Origin: Chloroflexi bacterium TSY
GTDB lineage: Bacteria > Chloroflexota > Anaerolineae > Caldilineales > Caldilineaceae
NCBI GenBank assembly: GCA_019217005.1
Contig: JAHBNG010000010.1
Span: 144,616 to 208,615 of the forward strand
Length of the DNA stretch: 64,000 nt
Reading direction: 5' to 3'
The notes beneath the pieces are model-generated. The model worked only from the letters and a program-made list of their open reading frames with translations. It was not told the origin of the DNA and searched no databases. The position numbers and the translations under genes were made by a program. Position 1 is the first letter of the stretch. Each line of letters opens with the position of its first letter. Positions 30,149 through 39,864 of this stretch are shown here, piece after piece.

Positions 30149-30924
30149 TCATGGAAGCACAGGAGCTGATCCCTTTTGCCAAACGTCTAGCGACAGAAAG
30201 TGGCTGCATCATTCGGCACTATTTTCAATCAGATTACACGGTTGAACTAAAAGAGGATGACTCCCCTGTAACAATTGCCGACCGCAAAGCCGAAGAAGTG
30301 ATGCGTACCTTGATCGGGCAAGAATTTCCCGACCACGGCATCCTCGGTGAGGAATTTGGTCACGACAAACCTGACGCCGAATATCAGTGGGTGCTCGATC
30401 CAATCGACGGCACCAAAAGCTTTGTCAGCCATAGCTATCTCTTTGGCACCCTCATTGCACTCACCCATCATGATCGTCCAATATTGGGTGTCATCAATCA
30501 TCCGATAACGGACGATTTTCTGGTTGGTACGGGTGATCGGACGTGGCTCAATGATCACCCTGTTCAAGTTCGCAACTGTTCACGTGTTGAGGAAGCCCAG
30601 CTCGTTTCCACCTATCACACTGAAGTTGGGAAGTATCGTGATGCAATTGCCTACGAGCAACTAGCGCGCCGCGTTGCACGCTACCGCACGTGGGGGGATT
30701 GTCACGGCTACTATTTGATCGCAGTCGGTGGTGCGGATATCATGACGGACCCGATCATGAACAAATGGGACATGATGGCTCTTGTCCCGATCATCCAAGG
30801 GGCAGGTGGCACCATCACTGACTGGTATGGCAACGATCTGCTGCTCAGTTTGGGCGCACAAGGAACCGTTGCCACTGGTGGATCGATTCATCAAGAGGTG
30901 ATTGAGATATTGGGTGGTTCTTAA
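30145..30924 (+). CDS. Inositol monophosphatase-family phosphatase (HisN-like)
   Basis: A 259-residue protein of the FIG superfamily. Metal sites: DDSPVTIADRKAEE, GILGEEFG, WVLDPIDGTKSF (DPxDGT) and WDMMALVPIIQGAGG. The form with WDMMALVPI near the C-terminus is typical of bacterial histidinol-phosphatases (HisN) as well as 3',5'-bisphosphate nucleotidases. It acts by metal-dependent hydrolysis of a small phosphate ester. Overlaps the upstream TPR gene by four bases, so translation is likely coupled. Confidence 0.85.
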   Translation: MIMEAQELIPFAKRLATESGCIIRHYFQSDYTVELKEDDSPVTIADRKAEEVMRTLIGQEFPDHGILGEEFGHDKPDAEYQWVLDPIDGTKSFVSHSYLFGTLIALTHHDRPILGVINHPITDDFLVGTGDRTWLNDHPVQVRNCSRVEEAQLVSTYHTEVGKYRDAIAYEQLARRVARYRTWGDCHGYYLIAVGGADIMTDPIMNKWDMMALVPIIQGAGGTITDWYGNDLLLSLGAQGTVATGGSIHQEVIEILGGS

Positions 30925-31429
30925 TTTGTGACTCAGACAAAAAGGAGACCATTCCTCTCCCGCGGCACATCGGAAACAGGTTCATCTTCTAGTCATCAGA
31001 GATCTCGATAGATAAAATTTCACTTAACAGTCATCAAAGCAAGCCAAGTTCTATCACGCCCTCCATCACACCTATTTCCAACCATCCCCACACAAGAGCA
31101 CACCGCTGAACTGCTCGATCTACCATTTAGTCCTTACCGCAAACACCTCCGATCAGGCATTGATTTTCTCGTCGAAACGTTGCACCAACTATCGCATCGT
31201 CCCCAGACGCCCCTCTCTCTAACACAACCCTGACGACAATCAGCAATAGACTAGCCGACAATGGATAAAATGTGACACGCGTGCCATGCGGTTGTCGTAC
31301 GCTTGTCGCACTTTTGTTGTACGGTTGTCGCGGCAATCTGAGAAACTAGGCTCGACGAAGAACCGAACGAAGTGTCAATCGTGAATTGGCGACTTGCTGA
31401 ATGTTGAATAACGAAGGGGTTTCGCAAAG
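30925..31429. other. Intergenic region, no gene recognised
   Basis: It contains loosely repeated GTTGTCGTACGCTTGTCGCA-like units at 31290-31335. Most of the region looks like promoter or decayed sequence upstream of the large RHS gene. Confidence 0.35.
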
Positions 31430-34400
31430 ATGCTGAGATGGAATGTATCGAGCAAGGATCGAGTTTTCTCACAGTGCCAACGCTCGCACCGAATTTCCCA
31501 TGATAAATTAGTGCACGCATTTTTGAGCGTGACACTGGCCGCGCTCTTGCTGGTCCAGAATCTCGCGGCGGTCGCAGTCGTCCAGGCCAGAAAAGATGCG
31601 GAGATGAAAGCCAGAGGACTCAATGAGCTGTCTGCCGCAACGCAGATATCCGAGGCGGGTGAAGCGCAGACAAGAAGCAACGCGCAAGCAGGACGTGAGA
31701 CAACGGCCAATCCCTCACCTGGCGATACGCTGACGCGCGGGCGCCTCGTGCGGCTGGAGCTGCGGAGCGACAGCCACACGCTGGCCTTGGATGAAGAAGC
31801 GACCCTCACGGTGCGCGTGCGGCGGGTGGGAGAGAAGAGCGTGGCGGGATTGCCCCTCGAGGTGCAGCTCCCACCGGCGCTGACCATCCGCGACCCAAGC
31901 CAACCATTGCGTTGGTTTCTGCCCAACTTGAAGAAGGGAGAGAGCTTTCGCCAGACGCTCGCGGTGGAGCGAGTGGCGGCACGCGGACGGACCAGACGGG
32001 GGGTGGCTCAAGTGGTGGCCACCATTGCAGTGGGGAATGGCCAGCGCACGCTGCGGGAACGGATTGCCATTGGTCTGGAGCCGCCCGCGAGGAGAGGAGT
32101 CGATGAGGACGCCCCGTTGGTCGAGACCAGTCAAGAAGCAGAGGGAGCCCTGCTGCTGGCTGCCCAAAAGCGCGTTGCCCTCTTGAGCCCGCGCGAGAGT
32201 GTCCCACGCGGCACCCTGCTGCGCTACACTCACCTGCGCCGCTGGGACCAAGAGGGCACATCCAGTTTCCGCGAGAAACAGGGAGCTTCAGCAGTGGCCA
32301 CTGCCGCCGCGAGCAGCGAGGGTGAGGCTGAAGTAGGGTGGCTGGAGCAAGAGATTCGCTTCTACCACACCTGGCAACTGGATGCCTGGCAGCAGGGTGC
32401 CGGAGAGAAGGAAGTGAGCGAGTTTGCCGACTCGATGCGGCTGGTGGTGGATGCCTCCTGGCTGAGGCAGTATGGCATCGAGCCAGAAGAACTCCAGCTC
32501 TACACTAGAGAGAGCGAGAGAGACGAATGGCAGGTGGTGCCCAGCCGCTATGTGGCAGAGCGCCAACTGCTTGTGACCCAGGTCGACCACTTCAGCCTGT
32601 TTGGCTTGGGCGATGGCTTGACTACCAACGAGGTCTTGCCCAGCCTCAAGGGCGTTGCCACCGACCGCTTCACCGGCGGGGCCAGCATCAACGTGGGGAT
32701 TGAGACACCGACTGGATTGGGAGGACTCTCACCCAACCTGAGCCTCAGCTACTCGAGCGTGGGCATCGACGACCTCACCTATCACGCCAATGGCCAACGC
32801 TACCTCTCTCAAGTTAGCTCGGTGGGCATGGGCTGGAACCTGGGAGGCGTCTCCTACATCACCACCATCAAGCGGGGGGTGACCTATGCCTTGGTGCTCA
32901 ACGGCAGCAGCGTCACGATTCGCAACTATGGGGGCCAATGGCAAACAGACCCCGCGCTCTTTGCCAAGGTGGAGCGCTTTGGCTCGGCCAGCTCCAGCAC
33001 TAACACGGGCAACGCCAACGACTACTTCACCTGGAAAGTGACGATGCCCGATGGCACAGCCTATGAGTTTGGGGATGCCAACAGCTTCAACCCCAACTAC
33101 ACCGAGTATGGCAGCAGCAGCCCCACCGCCACCCGCATGACGCATCGAGACAAGCGCTTTGCTGTGCAATGGTATCTGCGCAAGGTGAGCGACCCGCTGG
33201 GCAACGAGATGGTCTACAGCTATCGAGAGGAGCGCAACCGCATCCGCAACTGCATCAGCAGCGCATTCAAGAATGCCAATCGGGATTGGTATAGCCGCGC
33301 CACCTATCCCACCCAGGTTCAGTGGAGCCGCAATCCAGGGGCTGGGGCCAGCAGCTACACCCTGCGCGTGCTGCTCAACTATGCCACCAGCGACCGGGCA
33401 GACTATCAGATCTTCGAATGGCAGGATCACAACTGTCACCAAGCCATGTTTGGCAAGCGCAACCGCCTGACCGCCATCGTGGTCCAGGTGCTGGCTGGCA
33501 CGTGGCAGACGCTGCGCACCGTCCAACTGAACCAGAGCTTTGTGGACTATGATGACGAGAACAACGTCAACCAAGAGCGACTGATTCTGAACAGCATCAG
33601 CCAGTTGGGCAAGAATGGAGGCACGCTCCAGACGCAGAGCTTCACCTACACGGGCAGCTCTGTGAACAGCGTGCGGCTGCGCACGGCCGAGAATGGGTGG
33701 GGGGGCAAGATCACCTTCACCTATGCGGCGGTGCGCACCAAGTGTACCCCCAACTCGCTCTGCAACGGACGGCGCGACCGCCATGTGGTGACGCGCACCG
33801 ATGTGGAAGATGGGATGGGCAATAGCATCCGCACCGACTATAACTATGGTGGCTGGGAGCAATATGGTCGCATCGGCTTCGACGACACGGGCATGACCTT
33901 CCTGGGCTTCAGTCAGTCAGAAGCCACCTACTATGATCGGAACTCGACCACTGTGCTCAAGTGGGAATTGATGAAGTATCATCAAGGCGATTCAGACCGA
34001 GACGATGCCCGCGCCGGCAAGCTCTATCAGCAGGAGATTCGCAGCCAGAAGAATGGCAGCCGGCTCTTCCTCTTCAACCAGAGTTGGCAGGGCTATCGAG
34101 CCACGAGCAGTGGGGGCTGGAGCGCCACCAATCTGCCCTTCACCGAGAGCAATGGGAGCCAGATCTACTATCCCATGTGGGTGCGGAAGACGAGCGAGAA
34201 CGCGACGGTGTCGGGTGCCTACAACGAGCAGCGCTACTTCTACGAGAGCAGCAGTCAGAATGGACAACAATTTGGCAATGTGACCCGAGTCGAGGAATGG
34301 GATGGGGGGAGCCAGCGGCGGCGTGTCACCCTCTACGAGTTCTATCCCAACACAAGCAAACACATCGTCAACCTGCCAGCCCGGGTGCGGGTCTTTGGTA

Positions 34401-37400
34401 GCGGGAACGACTGCCACAGCGAGAGCCGCATCCTCTATGGCACAGGCAATGTGAACAAGGGCTACAAGACCGCACCCCTCTCAACGCTGGTGGTCAAGAG
34501 CGAGGAGGCGCGCACGGCCTGTTCGAGCGCCAACAGCATCAGCACCTATGACAGCAACTGGCGCATCGTGCGCTACATCTATGACGCGGTTGGCAACCAG
34601 ACAGAGGCCAACCATGCGGGCGCATCGAGCAGCCAGGACAAGGTGGTTAAGACCCAGTATGAGAGCCAGTATCGTCTCTTCCCCATCGCACACTGGAACA
34701 GTCATCACACCAATTTCAAAGAGACGGCGCGCTACCACGGTGTGAATGGTCCCTATGGTCTGAGCGACAGCCGCGCTTTTTGGAGGCAGATGGCTGAGTT
34801 CTGCCAGGTGAATGGGGTCTGCACGCGGCAAGCCTATGATGAGCATGGCCGCCCCACCCATCGCTGGGAGCGGCAGACCAGCGCGAGTTGGGCGAGCCCA
34901 GCCGCTGCTACGGTCAAATATAGCTACAAGCCCCGTGGCTCGCTGAGCGGTCAACAGACCTATATCGTGGTGGAAGCCCATGCCCCCCGCTGCCATGGCA
35001 ACTTTGTGCGCCGCCACTACAATGGCTTGGGAGAGCTGGTGGTAGAGCAGCGTCCCTGGCAGGATTGGGAGCACAGCCAAGATGGCTGTGGCAGCCAGAC
35101 CGGTGTGGGACATGAGGTGGACACCTACTACCAATATGATGCCTTGGGCAACCAGACCCAAGTCTCGGTGCCGCGTAAGGTCTCCCGTTCGGTCTCTTTC
35201 TGGACCCGCATCAGTTGGAGCGGTGACGGCACGCAGACGCGCTATGATGCCTTGGGGCGTATCACCCAAGTCACGGCACCCAATGGAGAGAAGCAGCTCT
35301 ACAGCTACAGCGGACGTCAGACCAAAGTGGTGGACCAGGGCACCAACCGGGTCCTGCGCTGGACCGAAACCGACAGCCTGGGTACCCTCAAGCGGGTGCG
35401 CTCCTACACATCCGGTAGCCAGGGGGTCAACAACTACTACGCCCAAGTGAGCCTGACCCATGACATCCTGGGCAACCTGACCCGCGTTAGCCTGCCCAGC
35501 GGCGGCACAGCCACCATGAGCTACAACCTGCTGAGCGAGAAGCTGAGTATGGATGATCCGGATCTGGGTCACTGGACCTATGCCTACGACCGCCACGGCA
35601 ACCTGACCCGTCAGACCGATGCCCGCAACAAGAGCATCTGTCTCTACTACCATGCCCGACTGGGTCGTCTGCTGGGCAAGCATTTCCGCACCAACACCGC
35701 CTGTCCCAGCAGCGTCAATCCCTATGATGTGCGCTATCTCTACGACACAAGCCACAGCAGCAGCAACCGCAGCCGGGGGCAACTGACCCAAGTCTTTTAT
35801 CACAAGAGCAATGGCTACATCAAGGCGCTCTACTACAACGACAAGGGGTTGTTGGCCAGCGAACATGTGATCATCCCTGGCGCTCCCACCTACATCACTC
35901 GCCACACGTATGAGAGCGACTCCTTCCGGCTGCGCACAATGCGATACCCAGATGGCGAGGTCGTGACCACCACCTACAACAGCATGGGTTTGCCCAAGAC
36001 GCTCAGCAGCTCCAGCAAAGGTCTGCTGGTCGATGGCTTGGTCAATGGAGGGGTTGCGTATCATGCCGAAGGTCGGGTGCACCAGATGCGCTTGCCCCAC
36101 GGCACCGATCTCTTCCGCACCCAGATGGTCTATGGCTGGGGCTGCTGTGCGGGCAATGGCAACCATCGCCTCAGAGAGATTCGGGTGGGCACCAGCAGCA
36201 ACACTAGCAGCAGTCTCTCCCACAACCGCTTGCGGCTGGCGTACACGAGCTACGACTCCATGGGCAACATCAAGCAGCTCAAGGAGCGTTACAACAACGG
36301 TGCGACCTCCACCCACAACTTCAGCTACGACCATCAGAACCGGCTCATCAGCGGCTATGGCAAGCGCTACGGCTATCGCACCGACGGCACCTTCGCCAGC
36401 TTCGAAGGCCAGACCTACACGTACGATGCCTGGACCGCGCATTCGGTCAACCGCATCAACGGCGTCGACCGCTACGACTACGACCAAAACGGCAACATGG
36501 TGCGTCGTAACAAGGGTTTGAGCACCCAGCAGACCCTCGTCTGGAACCATGAGAACCAGCTCAGTCAGGTCAAACAGACAGCCAACAATCGGGTCATTGA
36601 GCGCTATCTCTACGATGACACGGGCATCCGCATCAAGAAGTGGAACAGCACCAGCACCGTCTACACCCCCTTCCCCCACTACGAAGTTGCTGTTGGCGAT
36701 GGCAGCATCATCGCCTCCAGCTTGACGAGTGGCGAGTCAACCTTGCTTGACGAATCCAGCCAAAGTGAGTATCCTGGGCTGGACCGACAGATCTTCCTCC
36801 CGCTCTTTCACAAATCAGGTGACCCTCCGACCGCGTTCGGGGGTGCCGATGAGGATGCCGTCTCTGCAGCCCTCGCCCCCACCGTCACCAAATACTATTT
36901 CTTCAACGGTCAGCGCATCGGCATGCAGAAGGGCAGTCGCTTCTACTACCTCCACAGCGACCATCTCGGCAGCACGCTCCTGGAAACCGCCACCAACAGC
37001 CAGATCTCTCGCAACCAGCGCTATTTCGCTTTCGGGAGTCGGCGCAGTGGCAGTACTAGCCCACTCCACACCGACAATTGCTTCACCGGCCAGAAGCTTG
37101 ATACCACCGGCTTGATGTACTACAATGCCCGCTACTATGACCCGACTCTTGGCCACTTTGTTTCGCCGGATTCGATCGTGCCTGACCCGACCAACGTCCT
37201 CGATTACAATCGCTTCCTTTATGTGCGAGGCAATCCGCTAAAGTATAATGATCCGACAGGACATCGCCTGGACGGTCCGGTTTTCAACGGAGGTGGTTCA
37301 TGTGCCATCGTGGGAAATTGTTATACACGACTCAGTCAGGCCGCGGCGGCGAAACAGGAAGCTGCTCTTTTCAGTTTTGGGTTGAAGCTTCTTGAAACAA

Positions 37401-37582
37401 CTCCGTACGCCGATACTCCCAACGACGTTGCTGTCACTTTGACAGGTTGTGGTTACAACTGTCAAGCTGGGTATGAAGAGCCTGTTGGTTGGGGCTGGCG
37501 TACTGTTGCTGCTGCTGGCATTGTCGGTCCGTTTGGCTACAGACTTGCAAAAGGTGCTGTAGAAACCTTAACTCATGCATGA
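31430..37582 (+). CDS. Very large YD/RHS-repeat secreted protein (SpvB/TcB-like entry)
   Basis: A 2050-residue protein starting at ATG 31430 with AAGGGG upstream. A signal anchor (LVHAFLSVTLAALLLVQNLAAVAVV) lies at about residues 27-51, followed by a coil and an Ig-like domain (DTLTRGRLVRLELR...). Next is an SpvB-like start of a beta-barrel (LKGVATDRFTGGASINVG and TPTGLGGLSPNLSLSY at about 400-440), then many YD repeats (GNLTRQTDARNK). The RHS core box is YLHSDHLGSTLLETA ... GLMYYNARYYDPTLGHFVSPD (about 1840-1925), and DPTGH ends the shell near 1942. A pre-toxin region of about 105 residues follows before the TGA at 37580-37582. The same frame then resumes with the toxin-like tail. RHS shells enclose and deliver toxins to neighbouring cells. 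Confidence 0.85.
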   Translation: MLRWNVSSKDRVFSQCQRSHRISHDKLVHAFLSVTLAALLLVQNLAAVAVVQARKDAEMKARGLNELSAATQISEAGEAQTRSNAQAGRETTANPSPGDTLTRGRLVRLELRSDSHTLALDEEATLTVRVRRVGEKSVAGLPLEVQLPPALTIRDPSQPLRWFLPNLKKGESFRQTLAVERVAARGRTRRGVAQVVATIAVGNGQRTLRERIAIGLEPPARRGVDEDAPLVETSQEAEGALLLAAQKRVALLSPRESVPRGTLLRYTHLRRWDQEGTSSFREKQGASAVATAAASSEGEAEVGWLEQEIRFYHTWQLDAWQQGAGEKEVSEFADSMRLVVDASWLRQYGIEPEELQLYTRESERDEWQVVPSRYVAERQLLVTQVDHFSLFGLGDGLTTNEVLPSLKGVATDRFTGGASINVGIETPTGLGGLSPNLSLSYSSVGIDDLTYHANGQRYLSQVSSVGMGWNLGGVSYITTIKRGVTYALVLNGSSVTIRNYGGQWQTDPALFAKVERFGSASSSTNTGNANDYFTWKVTMPDGTAYEFGDANSFNPNYTEYGSSSPTATRMTHRDKRFAVQWYLRKVSDPLGNEMVYSYREERNRIRNCISSAFKNANRDWYSRATYPTQVQWSRNPGAGASSYTLRVLLNYATSDRADYQIFEWQDHNCHQAMFGKRNRLTAIVVQVLAGTWQTLRTVQLNQSFVDYDDENNVNQERLILNSISQLGKNGGTLQTQSFTYTGSSVNSVRLRTAENGWGGKITFTYAAVRTKCTPNSLCNGRRDRHVVTRTDVEDGMGNSIRTDYNYGGWEQYGRIGFDDTGMTFLGFSQSEATYYDRNSTTVLKWELMKYHQGDSDRDDARAGKLYQQEIRSQKNGSRLFLFNQSWQGYRATSSGGWSATNLPFTESNGSQIYYPMWVRKTSENATVSGAYNEQRYFYESSSQNGQQFGNVTRVEEWDGGSQRRRVTLYEFYPNTSKHIVNLPARVRVFGSGNDCHSESRILYGTGNVNKGYKTAPLSTLVVKSEEARTACSSANSISTYDSNWRIVRYIYDAVGNQTEANHAGASSSQDKVVKTQYESQYRLFPIAHWNSHHTNFKETARYHGVNGPYGLSDSRAFWRQMAEFCQVNGVCTRQAYDEHGRPTHRWERQTSASWASPAAATVKYSYKPRGSLSGQQTYIVVEAHAPRCHGNFVRRHYNGLGELVVEQRPWQDWEHSQDGCGSQTGVGHEVDTYYQYDALGNQTQVSVPRKVSRSVSFWTRISWSGDGTQTRYDALGRITQVTAPNGEKQLYSYSGRQTKVVDQGTNRVLRWTETDSLGTLKRVRSYTSGSQGVNNYYAQVSLTHDILGNLTRVSLPSGGTATMSYNLLSEKLSMDDPDLGHWTYAYDRHGNLTRQTDARNKSICLYYHARLGRLLGKHFRTNTACPSSVNPYDVRYLYDTSHSSSNRSRGQLTQVFYHKSNGYIKALYYNDKGLLASEHVIIPGAPTYITRHTYESDSFRLRTMRYPDGEVVTTTYNSMGLPKTLSSSSKGLLVDGLVNGGVAYHAEGRVHQMRLPHGTDLFRTQMVYGWGCCAGNGNHRLREIRVGTSSNTSSSLSHNRLRLAYTSYDSMGNIKQLKERYNNGATSTHNFSYDHQNRLISGYGKRYGYRTDGTFASFEGQTYTYDAWTAHSVNRINGVDRYDYDQNGNMVRRNKGLSTQQTLVWNHENQLSQVKQTANNRVIERYLYDDTGIRIKKWNSTSTVYTPFPHYEVAVGDGSIIASSLTSGESTLLDESSQSEYPGLDRQIFLPLFHKSGDPPTAFGGADEDAVSAALAPTVTKYYFFNGQRIGMQKGSRFYYLHSDHLGSTLLETATNSQISRNQRYFAFGSRRSGSTSPLHTDNCFTGQKLDTTGLMYYNARYYDPTLGHFVSPDSIVPDPTNVLDYNRFLYVRGNPLKYNDPTGHRLDGPVFNGGGSCAIVGNCYTRLSQAAAAKQEAALFSFGLKLLETTPYADTPNDVAVTLTGCGYNCQAGYEEPVGWGWRTVAAAGIVGPFGYRLAKGAVETLTHA

Positions 37583-37924
37583 CGAAAACTTGGTCAACTT
37601 ATCAACATAAACCAACGACGTAAAGGTATTAAGGCAGATTTCTTATTCAACAACAAAAATGATGCAATGAACTGGGCTCGACAAGAGTTAGGTGATGACA
37701 TTCAACGAACCTACGACGATACTGGTAAATGGAATGGGTGGGAAAACCCAGCAGGTGATAAAGTCTACTGGGGACATGGCGACTGGTATCAAGGGCAGGG
37801 AGCCTCAACCTATCCCCATCTAAACTATGACATAGACGGGATACAAGGGCACTTATTTTTAGAGGATAAAATACGCAATAACAATATGTGGGACGATTTT
37901 GTTGAAGAAATGGGAGTTGATTAA
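37583..37924 (+). pseudogene. C-terminal toxin domain of the RHS protein, behind an in-frame TGA
   Basis: Immediately after the TGA at 37580-37582 the frame continues without shift: KLGQLINI...[16 protein letters not shown], then [11 protein letters not shown]...[17 protein letters not shown]...STYPHLNY...GHLFLEDK...EEMGVD, ending at TAA 37924. This is about 113 residues, the length of a polymorphic toxin tip. His, Trp and Asn spacing (GHGDWY, YPHLNY, GHLF) suggests a nuclease-like fold, but I cannot name the family. A CGA to TGA change would explain the stop. Alternatively UGA readthrough could limit toxin output. Confidence 0.7.
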
Positions 37925-37926
37925 GT

Positions 37927-38349
37927 ATGATAAATAACATGAATTTTAGAGAACTAGCAGAAAGAAGCGGGGATTCTAAACTCCAATCCTATGTCTATCG
38001 CAATGGATAGCTGGATATCCAACTCTATATAGATGAGTTAGATATTGATGCGTTGGTTAGGATCAAAACTGAATTTGTTCGAACGTATATGCCCATGTCT
38101 CAGCATGATATTTCGTTCATATGCCGAATTGAAATCACAGATTTACAACCCTTGTTGGAAAAATCTAATGGCTATTTTGTTCCACCATCTGATTTTAGGG
38201 AACTAATGAAAGCTGTCCGTAATGGGTATTCAATGGCCTATGGCAGAAAGCCTGAAGATAGTAGATGGATAATTGCATTGACTGGATATCATCAGCTAAT
38301 AGTGTGTTTGGTAAAAGCACTTGACGATATTACTTGGGAAGCTATCTAA
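37927..38349 (+). pseudogene. Probable immunity protein, interrupted by an in-frame TAG
   Basis: From ATG 37927 (two bases after the toxin stop) the frame encodes MINNMNFRELAERSGDSK...RNG, then TAG at 38008-38010. It continues LDIQLYIDELDIDALVRIK... to ...DDITWEAI and a stop at 38349. Total is about 140 codons. The position, size and acidic character are those of an immunity partner of a polymorphic toxin. A change of GAG or AAG to TAG accounts for the stop. The family is not recognised. A shortened product could start at ATG 38086 or earlier at TTG 38053. Confidence 0.6.
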
Positions 38350-38664
38350 ATCTAAACGTAAGAAGCGCGTATGCTCAAGGGAATGAGACTAGTTGATTCG
38401 CTTGGGGCATCTGGACAAGCGCCTAATGCGAGTACACGGATAACGATTTGTGCGGATAAAATAACGTTACATGACAATAATATCTATAATATCTGATGTA
38501 TTCAGTCCTGCGTAAAAAATTGTCTCATCCCTTGACTGTGTGCATTACACCGAGGGCTTGTTGAACGCTCAAAAAATTAAGTCTTTGCAATAATACGCAA
38601 GAGCCCAACACCGTGAGGCATTTCTATTGATAGAAAATTGCTACTTTCAACTGTAGAAAGCGGC
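38350..38664. other. Intergenic region after the immunity gene
   Basis: No coding sequence recognised. AAAATTGCTACTTTC pairs with GAAAGCGGCAATTTT (about 38635-38671), a probable terminator just before the next element. Confidence 0.35.
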
Positions 38665-38772
38665 AATTTTTGGGTTCTCCCGCACTTTTTATGAAAACTG
38701 ATCATTTTCGGGCATCACCACTCGAGGTAGCATCCATCTAGATCATAGAAAATGCGGGAGAACCAATTTTTG
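38665..38772. mobile_element. Short inverted-repeat element (about 108 bp)
   Basis: GGTTCTCCCGCA (38673-38684) is matched by TGCGGGAGAACC (38753-38764). The similarity extends outward through AATTTTTG/CAAAAATT and inward through CTTTTTATGA/TCATAGAAAA. It is non-coding and probably a MITE or a relic of an IS. It lies right before the RHS fragment. Confidence 0.55.
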
Positions 38773-38788
38773 TTTGATAAATGTAGCC

Positions 38789-38966
38789 AACAACATGGCC
38801 GTGCGCAACAAGGGCTTGAGCACCCAGCAGACCCTCACCTGGAATCACGAGAACCGTCTCAGCATAGTGATCCAAGGTAGCGCCACCCTCGAGGAGTATC
38901 TCTACGACGACACCGGCATCCGCATCAAGAAGTGGAACAGTGCTGGCGCCGTCTACACCTCCTTTC
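38789..38966 (+). pseudogene. RHS-repeat fragment (orphan core piece)
   Basis: NNMAVRNKGLSTQQTLTWNHENRLSIVIQGSATLEEYLYDDTGIRIKKWNSAGAVYTSF is highly similar to residues around 1685-1745 of the large RHS gene (RRNKGLSTQQTLVWNHENQLS...YLYDDTGIRIKKWNS). It lacks a start and an end. The piece stops where the outer IS begins. RHS loci often carry such displaced C-terminal cassettes. Confidence 0.8.
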
Positions 38967-39864
38967 GTCTAAAGAACTTTCTCGGAAAGTGTAGTCGGAT
39001 GTCAGACCAGAGAGGTCGAGGCCGACCAATCGCGAGTTGTTAAGAATTTACCCCCAACCCCAAGCTGTTTCCGACGTAGTGATAAGTAGAAAGTGTGGGC
39101 TCATTGGAACGACCAAACGGAAACAGAAAGGGGGGTCGGATGTTAACCAGCATCTTCCGTCACAAGCAGTATGTGCGGTTTGTACGCCATCGAGCGGGTC
39201 GATATGGTGCGCTGCGCTGCGACCATCGCCATTATGCGGTATGGCGCAAGCTGTCAGCGACGAATCTCGATGGTGCGTACCCGTTTTTGGCACCGTTATA
39301 CGTGCCAGACTGGGGACGACCCGTGCGCGACCCGGTGTCCATGTTGCGCTCGTGTCTGGCCATGATGCTCTGTGGTCAGACGAGCTTCGATGTGTGGGTG
39401 GGGCAGATGCGCGATGAGCCCTTCTACGCCCTCATCAGCGGCTTCGAGCCCAACGACGTGCCTGGCGTGGGCACGTTTTACGACTTTCAAGACCGTCTCC
39501 TGCAACGCGAGCGGCAAGCCCGCAGCCAGGCTCGTCGCCCCTATCAACGGCGAGATGAGCGGGATCAAGCCGCTGCCCACAAGGACAAGAACGATCTGCG
39601 CCCCCATGCGGGCATCGTCAATCGCCTGACCGCGCTCATTCTGGGGCGCCCTTTTGCGCCGCCAGCCGTCGCTGAACTACTGGCAGGTCAGACTGGTATG
39701 GCCGCCTTGCCTACTTGGGAGCAGGTGCTGCAACGGCTCTTCTACGGCTGCTTCGTGGCCCACTCAGTCGAGTTGGGCTTGCTCGACCTGGACCATCTCC
39801 ATGTGGCTGGCGACGGCGCCAAACTGCCCACTTGGGCCAATCCCTACGGCCAGAAGCTGTGTAA

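Noticed and set aside
31290..31335. Possible short CRISPR-like or tandem repeat (GTTGTCG units)
   Set aside because: Units are too short and irregular, with no spacers and no cas genes in the window.
32729..33862. A 377-codon minus-strand open frame
   Set aside because: Also the shadow of the RHS gene; no domain and no ribosome site.
34481..36679. A 732-codon open frame on the minus strand
   Set aside because: It lies entirely opposite the RHS gene, with low-complexity Ala/Val/Gly composition typical of the reverse of a GC-rich repeated coding sequence.
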